Positions 23,048 through 32,716 are shown, counted from the stretch's first letter. The stretch: DNA of 64,000 bases from Anderseniella sp963759095 (GCA_963759095.1 CAVWYF010000036.1:337764-401763); one strand, 5' to 3'. Program-made: numbers and translations. The notes: a model not told the origin generated them from the sequence alone.

Positions 23048-23866
23048 TCAGTGCGCTACGCCGAGATAAGCATCAATCACATCCTGATTGGAGCTGACCT
23101 CGCCCGGTGTGCCGTCTGCGATTTTCTCGCCATGATCCAGCACCACCACCCGTGTCGACAGATCCATCACCACCCCCATATCGTGCTCAATCAGCGCAAT
23201 CGTCGTGCCGAACTGATCGTTCACATCGAGAATGAAGCGCGACATGTCTTCTTTTTCTTCAAGGTTCATGCCTGCCATCGGCTCATCAAGCAGCAAAAGT
23301 TCCGGCTCCATAGCCAGCGCGCGGGCCAGTTCGACCCGTTTTTGCAGTCCGTATGGCAGACGGCCAACCGGTGTCCGCCTGATATGCTGGATCTCCAGGA
23401 AGTCGATGATTTCCTCAACCCGTTCGCGGTGCTCGACCTCTTCCTGCATGGCCGGCCCGAAGCGCAACATCTGCCAGAAGAAATTCTTGTGCATTTTCAG
23501 CGTGCGGCCGGACATGATGTTGTCGAGCGTCGACATGCCGCGAAACAGCGCAACGTTCTGGAACGTGCGGGCAATGCCTTGAGTTGCGGCAACATAAGGC
23601 CGCATCTGCGTACGGGTTTTGCCCTTGAAGGTAATCTCACCGACCTGCGGATGATAAAACCCGTTGATCACGTTCAGCATAGAGGTCTTGCCGGCCCCGT
23701 TGGGGCCAATGATCGCGCGAATTTCACCCTTGTTGATATTGAAGCTGACATCCTTGATGGCATGCACACCACCGAACGACAATGACACATTGCGTATATC
23801 AAGCATGACTTCAGGCGCATTGGCCCGGTCGTTGCCTGCCTCTGCCGGTTTCACCGCCACATTCAT
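23048..23866 (-). CDS. livG: ABC transporter ATP-binding protein, LivG family
   Basis: 272 residues. Walker A GPNGAGKTS, the LivG-type Q-loop block GIARTFQNVALFRGMSTLDN, the region LPYGLQKRVELARAL in place of the canonical LSGGQ (as in many LivG proteins), Walker B LLLDEPMAGMN and H-loop ALIEHDMGVVM. Cytoplasmic ATPase working with LivF. Its start overlaps the stop of the acyl-CoA synthetase by 4 bases (ATGA), which shows co-translation. Confidence 0.92.
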   Translation of the reverse strand: MNVAVKPAEAGNDRANAPEVMLDIRNVSLSFGGVHAIKDVSFNINKGEIRAIIGPNGAGKTSMLNVINGFYHPQVGEITFKGKTRTQMRPYVAATQGIARTFQNVALFRGMSTLDNIMSGRTLKMHKNFFWQMLRFGPAMQEEVEHRERVEEIIDFLEIQHIRRTPVGRLPYGLQKRVELARALAMEPELLLLDEPMAGMNLEEKEDMSRFILDVNDQFGTTIALIEHDMGVVMDLSTRVVVLDHGEKIADGTPGEVSSNQDVIDAYLGVAH

Positions 23867-25839
23867 TCTGCAGCCTCCTTGAAGCTTGCCCGGTCAATGG
23901 CATGCAGTTTCATGTCCCTGATTTCGACATCGCCTTCAATGTCGCCACGTCTGCCGTCTTCAAAGGTAACCTCGGTCTTGATCTTCTGGCGTTTCTTGGA
24001 CGGGTCATACAACGCATCGATCAGCACCGCATAGCGCTCATTGACCAGCGAGCGGCGCACCTTTGCAGTGCGGGTAATCTCGCCGTCATCGGGATCCAGT
24101 TCCTTGTGCAGGATCAAAAAGCGCGAAATCTGTGCACCGGCAACACGCTCTTCCCGCGACAATTCCCGGTTCACTGCATCGACGTGCTCTTCAATCATCT
24201 TGTAAACATCAGGATGACCGGCCAGTTCCTGGTAGCTGGCATAGACGACGTTATTGCGTTCCGCCCACGACCCCACCGACGTCAGGTCAATATTGATAAA
24301 CGCTGTCACTGCGTCCCGGCCGTCGCCGAAAGCCACTGCTTCCTTGATGTTCGGGAAGAATTTCAGCTTGTTCTCAATGTATTTCGGCGGGAACAGCGTG
24401 CCGTCATTCAGGCGGCCCACATCTTTGGCCCGGTCGATAATCTTCAGATGACCGTTTTCATCGATGAACCCGGCATCACCGGAATGCACCCAGCCATCCG
24501 CGGTCTTGGTATCCTTGGTCGCTTCCTTGTTCTTGTAGTACTCGGTGAAGATGCCCGGCGAGCGGTACATTACCTCGCCGCTGTCAGCGACCTTGATTTC
24601 CACGCCGCCCATGGGTGTACCGACCGTGTCGGCATAAATCTCGCCGTCAGGCTGGCCGGTGATGTAAACCGCTGCTTCGGTCTGTCCATAGAGCTGCTTC
24701 AGGTTGATACCGAGCGCCCGGTAATACTTGAAAATCTCAGGCCCGATCGCCTCGCCCGCAGTATATCCGATACGCACCTTGCTGAGGCCGTAGCGGTTTT
24801 TCAGCGGGCCATACACCATGAAATTGCCCAGCCAGTATTTCAGCCTGGCCATCAGTGGCACGGACTTGCCGTTGAGGATGTCTTCGCCATACTCGCGCGC
24901 CACACCCAGAAAATACTCGAACATTTTCTTCTTGATCGCACTGGCGTCTTCCATGGCGACAGTGGTCTGGGTAATCAGGTTTTCATAAATCCGCGGCGGC
25001 GCAAATGCGTAGGTCGTGCCGACCTCGCGCCGGTCGACAATAATCGTTTCCGGGCTCTCCGGGCAATTGACGCAATATCCTGAAACATAGGATTGGGCGT
25101 AGGAGAACACATGGTCACCGACCCAGGCCATTGGCAGATAGGCAATGACCTCTTCCTTCTCGGTAAGATTGTCGAATTCCTCTGCCGTGTCTGCGGCCCA
25201 GACACACGCACCCTGCGTCAGCACCACTCCCTTGGGGCGGCCGGTCGTGCCCGACGTGTACAGGATGATCGCGGTGTCGTCGGCCTTGCCCCTGGCAATC
25301 TCGCTGCGCCATACATCTTCACCTACACCGCTGTCGCGGCCAAGCTGCTGCACCGCCTCATACGAGCGCACGCCGTCAACATCATAATTCTGCAGACCTC
25401 GTTCTTCGTCGAATACGATTTCCTTCAGGTCTTTGTAGGTTTCACGGATTTCTAGAAGCTTGTCGACCTGCTCCTGGTTTTCCACCACGGCAAACTTGAC
25501 GCCGGCATGGTCCAGCACATAGCCCATCTCTTCAGCTACCAAGTCCTGGTACACCGGCACCGGAATAGCGCCGAGCGACTGGGCCGAACAAATCGCCCAG
25601 TACAGTCGAGGCCGGTTGTCGCCGACAATCGCCACCCGGTCACCGCGCTTGAGGCCCATCGCCCGCAAGCCCATGGCCAGGTCGCGGATCTCCGCCAGCG
25701 TTTCAGCCCAGCTCCAGGTCTGCCAGATGCCAAGATCCTTTTCACGCATCGCGGGACGTGCGCCCCTGATCTTGGCATTTCGCAGCAGCAGTTTTGGAAT
25801 TGTGTCGTGCACCGACGCGTCACGCGCTTCAGCAGTCAT
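23863..25839 (-). CDS. Long-chain acyl-CoA synthetase-type AMP-forming ligase
   Basis: 658 residues, of the larger FAA1/COG1022 type. The adenylation motifs are intact: P-loop ILYTSGTTGRPKGV, YGQTEAA, the aspartate block GWVHSGDAGFIDENGHL and the hinge RAKDVGRLNDGTLFPPKYIE. It activates a carboxylic acid to its CoA thioester through an acyl-adenylate. As first gene of the Liv operon, overlapping livG by 4 bases, it probably activates what the transporter imports. Similar genes accompany Liv clusters for aromatic or fatty acids in many alpha- and betaproteobacteria. The chain length or aromatic preference is not evident. Confidence 0.9.
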   Translation of the reverse strand: MTAEARDASVHDTIPKLLLRNAKIRGARPAMREKDLGIWQTWSWAETLAEIRDLAMGLRAMGLKRGDRVAIVGDNRPRLYWAICSAQSLGAIPVPVYQDLVAEEMGYVLDHAGVKFAVVENQEQVDKLLEIRETYKDLKEIVFDEERGLQNYDVDGVRSYEAVQQLGRDSGVGEDVWRSEIARGKADDTAIILYTSGTTGRPKGVVLTQGACVWAADTAEEFDNLTEKEEVIAYLPMAWVGDHVFSYAQSYVSGYCVNCPESPETIIVDRREVGTTYAFAPPRIYENLITQTTVAMEDASAIKKKMFEYFLGVAREYGEDILNGKSVPLMARLKYWLGNFMVYGPLKNRYGLSKVRIGYTAGEAIGPEIFKYYRALGINLKQLYGQTEAAVYITGQPDGEIYADTVGTPMGGVEIKVADSGEVMYRSPGIFTEYYKNKEATKDTKTADGWVHSGDAGFIDENGHLKIIDRAKDVGRLNDGTLFPPKYIENKLKFFPNIKEAVAFGDGRDAVTAFINIDLTSVGSWAERNNVVYASYQELAGHPDVYKMIEEHVDAVNRELSREERVAGAQISRFLILHKELDPDDGEITRTAKVRRSLVNERYAVLIDALYDPSKKRQKIKTEVTFEDGRRGDIEGDVEIRDMKLHAIDRASFKEAAE

Positions 25840-26007
25840 ATGTCATTTCCACCCTGACAGGCAGCCCTCAGCAAGCTGCATGTTCGCTTCCAGTTACCGG
25901 TCTTTATGCCGACGATTGGGAGGGAGTGTGCCGAAAAAAAATGCTGCGCACCAGTACTGAGTTGACAGACAGACCATATTCTTGTGTTCTATGCTCTCGG
26001 ATTGGGC

Positions 26008-26113
26008 CTAGAGCAACATGGGTTCAGATGAACCCATAAAGTTGCTCGGTCATTTCGAAAGCGATCAGGTTTATGATTTTTGGTTAATTCAACCAAAAAT
26101 CATCCTGATCTAA
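26008..26113 (+). repeat. Interspersed palindromic repeat, long form (copy 2)
   Basis: Two hairpins in tandem. Hairpin A: GAGCAAC (26011-26017) pairs with GTTGCTC (26041-26047), enclosing ATGGGTTCA and TGAACCCAT. Hairpin B: GATCAGG (26063-26069) pairs with CCTGATC (26104-26110), enclosing the perfect 13-base arms ATGATTTTTGGTT and AACCAAAAATCAT. It begins with CTAGAGCAAC. It lies just downstream of the Crp/Fnr gene stop and before the Liv operon, so hairpin B may also end the crp transcript. Confidence 0.8.
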
Positions 26114-26125
26114 ATGATACTTCAG

Positions 26126-26797
26126 TCACCCGCCATAGTCTTTCAACCCTTCAACATCCAGCACTTTCAGGCCGGTCGGCATCAGCTTGATAAGGCCGTC
26201 ATCGGCAAGCGTATGCAGTGATTTGTTGGTAATCTGGCGCGAAATACCGGCAAACAGGCCGAGATCTTCCTGCGGCATTTCAATCACAGGCGGCGTACGT
26301 GGAAACAGGACCGGATTGTACATTGCCGCTATGGTGTGCGCCAACCGCACCACCGCACTGCTGGTCCGGTCGCGGCTGACAATGGCAATAAACTGCCCCA
26401 ACCTCTCATTCAGCAGTTGCACGAGGAACTGGTTGAAACCGACCGAGTTGGTAAACAGCCAGCGAAACGTGTCGCCACGCATGATTGCCACGTCAGCATT
26501 GGTCACCGCGGCAACATCATAGCGTCGCGCCTCGTCCTTGATGATCGAGCCTTCACCGAACCAGCCACCGCCTAAAATGGCAGACACGCCGGCCACCTGA
26601 CCGGTATCCGACACATGGCCTATGCGCAGGACACCGCCGATGACGCCGTGCCAGGCATCAACCCGGTCAGAAAAATGCGCCACATGCTGGCCCCGCTCAA
26701 AGCTTTTCATCCTGACACCGGACGCAGCATGCGCCAGTTCCTCCCGGGTCAGTTCGCCGGCCCAGACCGCAATGTCAGCCAGTTCATCAGGAGTCAT
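26126..26797 (-). CDS. Crp/Fnr-family transcriptional regulator
   Basis: 223 residues. An N-terminal cyclic-nucleotide-binding-like beta-barrel (about 25-120) has the family glycines in ILGGGWFGEGSIIKDE. A dimer helix and a C-terminal winged HTH (about 170-220) follow, with PQEDLGLFAGISRQITNKSLHTLADDG. The N-terminal cysteines needed for an Fnr iron-sulfur cluster are absent, and the cAMP-contacting arginine/serine pattern is not clear, so the effector is unknown. It sits between the indolepyruvate oxidoreductase gene (27 bases upstream, same strand) and the Liv operon, and may control either. Confidence 0.85.
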   Translation of the reverse strand: MTPDELADIAVWAGELTREELAHAASGVRMKSFERGQHVAHFSDRVDAWHGVIGGVLRIGHVSDTGQVAGVSAILGGGWFGEGSIIKDEARRYDVAAVTNADVAIMRGDTFRWLFTNSVGFNQFLVQLLNERLGQFIAIVSRDRTSSAVVRLAHTIAAMYNPVLFPRTPPVIEMPQEDLGLFAGISRQITNKSLHTLADDGLIKLMPTGLKVLDVEGLKDYGG

Positions 26798-26824
26798 GAT
26801 AGTGCCGTCGCTATGGGATATGCC

Positions 26825-29800
26825 TTACTCTGCGGCCAGGAATACCGGTGCCCGTGACTTGCCGGCCTTGTAGGCATCAAGCAGCGTCGCTTCATTTGTC
26901 TTTGCTTCGGCAACATGGCGTTCTTTCACATGTCCAAACCCGCGAATGCCTTCCGGCACCGAGGCGATCTCGACAGCAAGATCCAGGTTGGCAGGCTTGA
27001 GACCCGACAGTACCACAGACAGCGTGTCACGGTAATCCGTGATCAACTGACGCTCCATCCGGCGTTCTTCGGTTCGGCCAAACGGATCAAATGTCGTGCC
27101 GCGCAAACCTTTCAGTTTCGCCAGGACAGAAAACGCCTGCATCATCCAGGGACCATATTCCTGTTTCTGCAGGTGCCCGGTTTCCGGATCGCGCTTTGCC
27201 AGCACAGGCGGTGCCAGATGGTGGCGGACCTCATAATCACCCTTGAATTTGGCCGCGACAGATTTTGCAAACGACCCGTCGGAATAAAGCCGGGCAACTT
27301 CATACTCATCCTTGTAGGCCATCAGCTTGAACAGATAACGCGCGACCGCTGCGGTCAGTTTTTCAGATCCCTTGACAGCTTTCGCTTCGCGTGACATCAC
27401 ATCGCCAACAAAACTCCTGTAGGTCTCCGCATAAGCGGCGCTCTGATAGCCGATCAAAAACTCCACGCGCCGGTTGATCTCATCATCCAGTGTCCCGGGC
27501 CGTTCTTCGACCTGCTTGGTTCCGGCAGACAGCACTGCCTCAACCGCCGCCAGATCGTGGGCCGCGCGCCTGCCCCACAAAAACGCCTGTTGGTTCATCT
27601 TGACGGCAACGCCATTGAGTTCAATGGCACGATTGATGGCATCTTCCGACACCGGCACCAGGCCCTGCTGCCAGGCATACCCAAGCGTGAACAGGTTCGA
27701 CGCAATTGAATCACCCAACAGGGCCGTGGCAATGCGGGTTGCGTCAATGAACTCGGTCGCACCCTGTTTCGTGCGCGCTTCGATCTGCACCTGCATCTGT
27801 GAGCCAGGCAGATTGAAGTCTGCATCACGGGTAAACTGGGCCGGCATCACTTCGTATGAATTGACGATGGCGTGCGTGCGTGAACGCGAGGCGCCGGACA
27901 AAATCCGCTCTGATGCGGACGTGACTATATCGCACCCCAAAAGCACATCCGCCCCGCCTGCAGCAATTCGGATAGACGCGATCTCGTCCTGCGTTTGTGC
28001 CAGCTTCAGGTGGGTCACCACCGCACCGTTCTTCTGCGATAGACCCGCCATGTCGATCATCGCAACACCCTTGCCGTCAAGGTTTGCTGCCATGCCGATT
28101 AGATGGCCAATGGTGACAACCCCGGTACCGCCGATCCCGGTAATCATGATCGCCCATGGCTGATCCAGCGCTACCTGCTTGGGATCCGGCAAAACCGGAA
28201 ACGGTGTTCCTTCTGTATTGACCGGGTTTGATACACCCTTGATCAACTCGCCGCCTTCAATGGTGACAAAGCTCGGGCAGAACCCTTTCAGACACGAAAA
28301 GTCCTTGTTGCATGCAGACTGATCAATCTGGCGCTTGCGGCCAAACTCGGTTTCCTTCGGCGCGATTGCCACACAGTTCGACTGCACACCGCAATCGCCG
28401 CAGCCTTCACACACCAGTTCATTAATAAACACGCGCCGGTTCGGATCGGGGAATGTGCCGCGCTTGCGCCGCCTGCGTTTTTCCGCAGCGCAGGTCTGGT
28501 CGTAAATGATGCAGGAGATGGCAGGCACCTCCATCATCTCTTTCTGAACTGTCTGCAGTTCAGACCGGTGATGCACGCTGACACGGTCCGGAAAGCCTAC
28601 ATTTGACGGATATTTCCATGGCTCATCGGTTACAATGGCAATGCGGTCAACGCCTTCTGCCCTCACCTGATGGGCGATCTGCGGCACGGTCAATCCGCCT
28701 TCATGGGTTTGCCCGCCGGTCATGGCGACCGCATCATTGAACAGGATCTTGTAAGTCATGTTCACGCCGGAAGCGACAGCGGCCCGAATGGCCATCAGGC
28801 CGGAATGATTGTAGGTGCCGTCGCCCAGGTTCTGGAACACATGCTTGCGGGTCGAAAACGGCGCCTCACCAATCCAGTTGGCGCCTTCACCGCCCATATG
28901 GGTGGCACCTTCGGTATTGCGTTCAGGGATGTACTGCACCATCCAGTGACACCCGATACCCGCATAACCGCGGCCGCCTTCCGGCAGCACTGTCGATGAA
29001 TTGTGCGGACAGCCGGAACAGAAATACGGAATGCGCTCGGCAAGGTTCGGCGAGTTGCTGACGCTGGCCATGGAGGCCTTGATGATACCAAGGCGTTCTT
29101 CCACCGGCTTCGACTTGCGCTTCTTCAGCAACCGGTCAGCAACCGCGATGGCGATCTGGTTGGGCTCCAGCGTACCCCAGGCCGGAAACAGCGTGTTTCC
29201 CTTTTCATCCTTTTTGCCGATAACTATCGGCGCTTTCGCATCATTGCACAGCTGTTCACGGATCTGGCTCTCCAGCAACGAGCGCTTTTCTTCAACCACG
29301 ATGACGAGCTCAAGTCCCTCGGAAAAATCGTCCACGATCTGCGGGTCCAGCGGCCAGACCATGGCCACCTTCAACAGCCGCAAACCAAGTTTCGACGACG
29401 CCACCTCGTCAATACCCAGATCATCAAGCGCCTGACGCACATCCAGGTAACTCTTGCCCGTAGACACAATGCCGATCTTCGGTGTCTTGCCGCCGGACAG
29501 AATGATCTTGTCGAGCTTGTTGGCCCTCGCAAACGCAACAGCGGCATAACGCTTGTGATTGTGCAGCCGGTATTCCTGTTCAAAACGATCATCGGACGCG
29601 CGGATGTTCAGCCCGTCTTCCGGCATGTCGAAATCCTTGGGCAAATTGATTTCGATGCGATCCACGGAGCCATCTGCAATGCCGGCCGACTCGATATTGT
29701 CGTGCACACACTTGAGACCGACCCAGCATCCCGAATAGCGTGACAGGGCGAAACCATAGACACCGTAGTCAAGAATTTCCTGCAGACCTGCCGGGTGCAG

Positions 29801-30310
29801 GATGGGGATCATCGCATCCATCATAGCAAATTCGGACTGGTGGGGGATGGTGGAGCTTTCAGCGCCGTGGTCGTCACCCATAAGGGCCAGCACGCCGCCA
29901 TGTTTGGAGGAGCCCGCGGAATTGGCATGGCGCAGCACATCGCCTGTGCGGTCAACGCCGGGTCCCTTGCCATACCAGATCGAAAACACCCCGTCATAGG
30001 CACCCTCGCCGCGCATTTCCGCCTGCTGGGCTCCCCAGATAGCGGTTGCTGCCAGATCTTCATTGATACCCGGCTCAAAGCGAACATTGGCAGGCTGTGT
30101 ATACTTCACCGACCGCATGAACTGCTGATCGAGCCCGCCGACCGGCGAGCCGCGATAGCCCGTCACATAGCCAGCGGTATTCAGGCCTTCACGCTCATCG
30201 CGCGCGCGCTGCATCAGCGTCAGCCGCACAATTGCCTGGGTCCCGGTCATAAAGACATGCGATTTCGAAAGGTCGAATTTATCGTCGAGTTTTACCGGCT
30301 TCAATGCCAT
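26825..30310 (-). CDS. Indolepyruvate ferredoxin oxidoreductase, fused alpha/beta form
   Basis: 1161 residues; the single-chain type found in proteobacteria. It oxidatively decarboxylates aryl-pyruvates or branched 2-oxo acids to acyl-CoA. Order of domains: N-terminal pyrimidine-binding domain, TPP domain with the cysteines of YFCSGCPHNSST and GDGTYNHSG, ferredoxin-like cysteines VCEGCGDCGVQSNC and CNKDFSCLKGFC, the gamma-type domain starting GIGGTGVVTIGHLIGMAA, and a C-terminal extension of about 300 residues. It probably handles transamination products of aromatic or branched amino acids. An inverted repeat, GTCAG-N5-CTGAC, lies 28 bases before the start codon. A Crp/Fnr gene follows and is likely co-transcribed. 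Confidence 0.92.
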   Translation of the reverse strand: MALKPVKLDDKFDLSKSHVFMTGTQAIVRLTLMQRARDEREGLNTAGYVTGYRGSPVGGLDQQFMRSVKYTQPANVRFEPGINEDLAATAIWGAQQAEMRGEGAYDGVFSIWYGKGPGVDRTGDVLRHANSAGSSKHGGVLALMGDDHGAESSTIPHQSEFAMMDAMIPILHPAGLQEILDYGVYGFALSRYSGCWVGLKCVHDNIESAGIADGSVDRIEINLPKDFDMPEDGLNIRASDDRFEQEYRLHNHKRYAAVAFARANKLDKIILSGGKTPKIGIVSTGKSYLDVRQALDDLGIDEVASSKLGLRLLKVAMVWPLDPQIVDDFSEGLELVIVVEEKRSLLESQIREQLCNDAKAPIVIGKKDEKGNTLFPAWGTLEPNQIAIAVADRLLKKRKSKPVEERLGIIKASMASVSNSPNLAERIPYFCSGCPHNSSTVLPEGGRGYAGIGCHWMVQYIPERNTEGATHMGGEGANWIGEAPFSTRKHVFQNLGDGTYNHSGLMAIRAAVASGVNMTYKILFNDAVAMTGGQTHEGGLTVPQIAHQVRAEGVDRIAIVTDEPWKYPSNVGFPDRVSVHHRSELQTVQKEMMEVPAISCIIYDQTCAAEKRRRRKRGTFPDPNRRVFINELVCEGCGDCGVQSNCVAIAPKETEFGRKRQIDQSACNKDFSCLKGFCPSFVTIEGGELIKGVSNPVNTEGTPFPVLPDPKQVALDQPWAIMITGIGGTGVVTIGHLIGMAANLDGKGVAMIDMAGLSQKNGAVVTHLKLAQTQDEIASIRIAAGGADVLLGCDIVTSASERILSGASRSRTHAIVNSYEVMPAQFTRDADFNLPGSQMQVQIEARTKQGATEFIDATRIATALLGDSIASNLFTLGYAWQQGLVPVSEDAINRAIELNGVAVKMNQQAFLWGRRAAHDLAAVEAVLSAGTKQVEERPGTLDDEINRRVEFLIGYQSAAYAETYRSFVGDVMSREAKAVKGSEKLTAAVARYLFKLMAYKDEYEVARLYSDGSFAKSVAAKFKGDYEVRHHLAPPVLAKRDPETGHLQKQEYGPWMMQAFSVLAKLKGLRGTTFDPFGRTEERRMERQLITDYRDTLSVVLSGLKPANLDLAVEIASVPEGIRGFGHVKERHVAEAKTNEATLLDAYKAGKSRAPVFLAAE

Positions 30311-30336
30311 TACTCATACTCCGTATAATTCGAAAA

Positions 30337-30355
30337 AGGTCAGTAATGCTGACAT
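30337..30355. promoter_or_regulatory. Inverted repeat before the indolepyruvate oxidoreductase gene, candidate operator
   Basis: GTCAG (30339-30343), TAATG, CTGAC (30349-30353), within the wider match AGGTCAG-N5-CTGACAT. It has the same half-sites and the same 5-base spacer as the repeat at 3585-3609. Its place just before the ribosome site GGAG fits a repressor site. Confidence 0.5.
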
Positions 30356-30401
30356 ATTTTTCGGCCGTACGTCAAATCAACTTTCATTACAAGTCCGACA
30401 G

Positions 30402-30417
30402 GGTATCTGTAGATACC
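30402..30417. promoter_or_regulatory. 16-base palindrome in the ior/chrB spacer
   Basis: GGTATCT-GT-AGATACC, perfect arms of 7. It lies in the divergent promoter region, 92 bases from the ior start and 181 from the chrB start. Candidate operator; the owner is unknown. Confidence 0.35.
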
Positions 30418-30597
30418 TGTAAACCTGCTGCAGTGTGTGCCAATGGCCGGTCTTCGGCAAGCACCGGACCCGCCTGATGAAATCGCTTGCCGCAGTGCAG
30501 TCTATGATCTAGTTTTTGTGGTACGGGGTTTTATTGGCCACCCCGTCAGGCAAGTCGCCCAAGCGCCGTTCACTCTGTTATGGAGGGAACCCGCATT

Positions 30598-31407
30598 ATG
30601 GGCGACTTTTTTATTTCTACTGAAGATCTTTCACACCGGCTGGCAACAGCCGAACCGCTTCGCATTTTTGACGTGCGCCGGCCACCTGCCATCGAACCGG
30701 GTTCGAGGTTTCTGCCGGGCAGCCGCTGGCGCAATCATGTTGAGGCGCTCGACTGGGCCAAAGGTTTGTCTCGCGACAGCCTGATCGTGCTGAACTGCAT
30801 GCACGGTCACAATGTATCGCAGGTCGCCACAGCCTTGCTCCGGGAAAAAGGCTATAATGCCCGCGCACTGGCAGGTGGCGTAGACGGCTGGGTTGAGGCC
30901 GGCCTGCCGACCGTCGGGCAAAGCCGGCTGTGCCCGGTGGATGCCAGGCCGGGCACCTGGGTTACGCGCATCAACCCCAAGATTGACCGCGTTGCGTGTC
31001 CATGGCTGATATCCCGCTTCATCGACCCGGACGCGGTGTTTCATTTCGCAGAAGCTGAATGGGTTATTGATATCGCAGACGAGCTTTCCGGCATCGCCTT
31101 CGACACATCCGGTGCTGTCATTGAGCATGATGGCGACCTTTGCAGTTTTGACACACTACTGCGCGAATTTGACCTGAACGATCCGGTTCTCGCTCAACTG
31201 GCAACCATCGTGCGCGGTGCCGATACGGACAGAAACAATCTGGCTCCCGAGGCAGCCGGGCTGTTGTCTATCATGCTGGGCAATTCCATTGTGGGCAAAA
31301 CCGATCACGATGTTATGCGGCTTGGGCTTCCGGTTTACGACGCACTCTATGCACGTCTGAAACTGTCGCGTAATGAAACCCACGGCTGGCAGCCAATGAC
31401 AGCTTGA
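30598..31407 (+). CDS. chrB: Rhodanese-ChrB fusion, chromate resistance protein
   Basis: 269 residues. The N-terminal rhodanese-like domain (about 1-105) has the active cysteine in VLNCMHGHNVSQVA (Cys67). The C-terminal ChrB domain (about 113-265) begins WVTRINPKIDRVACPWLISRFIDP (the Cys in ACPW is conserved). ChrB proteins help chromate resistance or sense chromate for the ChrA pump. ATG 30598 has GGAGGGAAC upstream; the in-frame ATG 30580 overlaps that site. chrA starts 12 bases later. The rhodanese fusion suggests a thiol or sulfur-based step rather than DNA binding, as no HTH is visible. Confidence 0.85.
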   Translation: MGDFFISTEDLSHRLATAEPLRIFDVRRPPAIEPGSRFLPGSRWRNHVEALDWAKGLSRDSLIVLNCMHGHNVSQVATALLREKGYNARALAGGVDGWVEAGLPTVGQSRLCPVDARPGTWVTRINPKIDRVACPWLISRFIDPDAVFHFAEAEWVIDIADELSGIAFDTSGAVIEHDGDLCSFDTLLREFDLNDPVLAQLATIVRGADTDRNNLAPEAAGLLSIMLGNSIVGKTDHDVMRLGLPVYDALYARLKLSRNETHGWQPMTA

Positions 31408-31419
31408 GAGGCAGCAGCA

Positions 31420-32712
31420 ATGTCAAATCAACCCACAACTTCATTTCGTGAGGCCATGCGTGTTTTTGCACGCATCGGCTGCCTCTCCTTTGGTGGCCCG
31501 GCAGGACAGATTGCCCTGATGCATCGTGAACTGGTGGAACAGCGCCCGTGGCTGAGCGAGCAGGACTATCTGCGCGCCCTCAATTTCTGCATGTTGCTGC
31601 CCGGCCCGGAGGCCATGCAGCTTGCAACCTATGCCGGCTGGCGTCTGCACGGTGTGCGCGGCGGCCTGATGGCCGGCCTGCTGTTTGTATTGCCTGGCGC
31701 TGCCGTCGTGCTCATCATCTCGGTGCTGTATTCACTGTTCGGCAGACTGCCTCTGGTTGAAGCCGTATTCTTCGGCATCAAGGCTGCCGTGCTGGCCATC
31801 GTTCTGGAAGCCCTGCTGAAAGTCTCGCGCCGCGCCTTGAACCTGCCCTGGCACTGGATGGTTGCCATTGCCGCCTTTCTTGCCCTGTTCGTTTTCAACA
31901 TACCGTTCCCGGCCGTCATCGCGGTTGCCGGCATCACCGGCTATCTGATGACAAGGGGCCATGCGCCTGATACCGCATTGCAACAGGTCACGCCGGTACC
32001 GGTTTTGCAGACCGTACGCACCATCGCCATCTGGCTGGTCATCTGGTTTACGCCGATCGCCATCGTCGCCCTGGTCACCTATCCCGATCATCTGCTGGTG
32101 TCGGTAGGGCTGTTCTTCTCCAAGCTGGCCGTGGTGACCTTCGGCGGTGCCTATGCCGTATTGGCCTATATGGGTCAGCAGGCGGTGGAAAACCACGGCT
32201 GGCTCACCGCACCGCAAATGGTCGACGGGCTGGGCCTGGCGGAAACCACACCTGGGCCGTTGATCCTTGTGACAGAGTTCGTGGGGTACATGGCGGGTTT
32301 TCGCGCATCCGGGCTGCAAGGTTCCATTGTGGGCGGTCTGGCAACAGCCACAATGGCTTTGTGGGTGACCTTTGCCCCATGCTTCTTGTGGATATTCGCA
32401 GGTGCGCCTTACATTGAACGCCTGGCCAACATGCCGCGGCTTTCCGGCGCCCTGAGCGCCATTACCGCAGGTGTTGTTGGCGTCATTGCAAATCTGGCAT
32501 TGTGGTTCGGTTTGCACGTGCTTTTTGGTGATTTGACAAGAATCGAGGCCGGTCCGGTAACCATGACCTGGCCGGTCTGGTCCAGCGTGAACATTGTGGC
32601 GGTCGGGCTATTTGTCTTGTCCGGGTTGATGCTGTTGAAGCTACACGCCGGATTGGCCAAAACGCTGGGCGTTTGTGCGATACTGGGAGCAGTGATTGGC
32701 CTGATGACCTGA
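31420..32712 (+). CDS. chrA: Chromate transporter
   Basis: 430 residues with two homologous halves (about 10-190 and 205-425), the long-chain ChrA type. Each half starts with the family motif: FARIGCLSFGGPAGQIALMH in the first and KLAVVTFGGAYAVLAYM in the second. PGPEAMQLATYAGWRLHG and TTPGPLILVTEFVGYMAGF are the matching second blocks. It is an inner-membrane exporter that expels chromate by the proton-motive force; some family members may move sulfate or other anions. It follows chrB in an operon and converges on the C39-like peptidase gene with a 4-base gap. Confidence 0.92.
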   Translation: MSNQPTTSFREAMRVFARIGCLSFGGPAGQIALMHRELVEQRPWLSEQDYLRALNFCMLLPGPEAMQLATYAGWRLHGVRGGLMAGLLFVLPGAAVVLIISVLYSLFGRLPLVEAVFFGIKAAVLAIVLEALLKVSRRALNLPWHWMVAIAAFLALFVFNIPFPAVIAVAGITGYLMTRGHAPDTALQQVTPVPVLQTVRTIAIWLVIWFTPIAIVALVTYPDHLLVSVGLFFSKLAVVTFGGAYAVLAYMGQQAVENHGWLTAPQMVDGLGLAETTPGPLILVTEFVGYMAGFRASGLQGSIVGGLATATMALWVTFAPCFLWIFAGAPYIERLANMPRLSGALSAITAGVVGVIANLALWFGLHVLFGDLTRIEAGPVTMTWPVWSSVNIVAVGLFVLSGLMLLKLHAGLAKTLGVCAILGAVIGLMT

Positions 32713-32716
32713 CCGA

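Noticed and set aside
23902..25083. 393-codon plus-strand frame
   Set aside because: Shadow of the acyl-CoA synthetase on the opposite strand; composition is His/Arg-rich and without a family.
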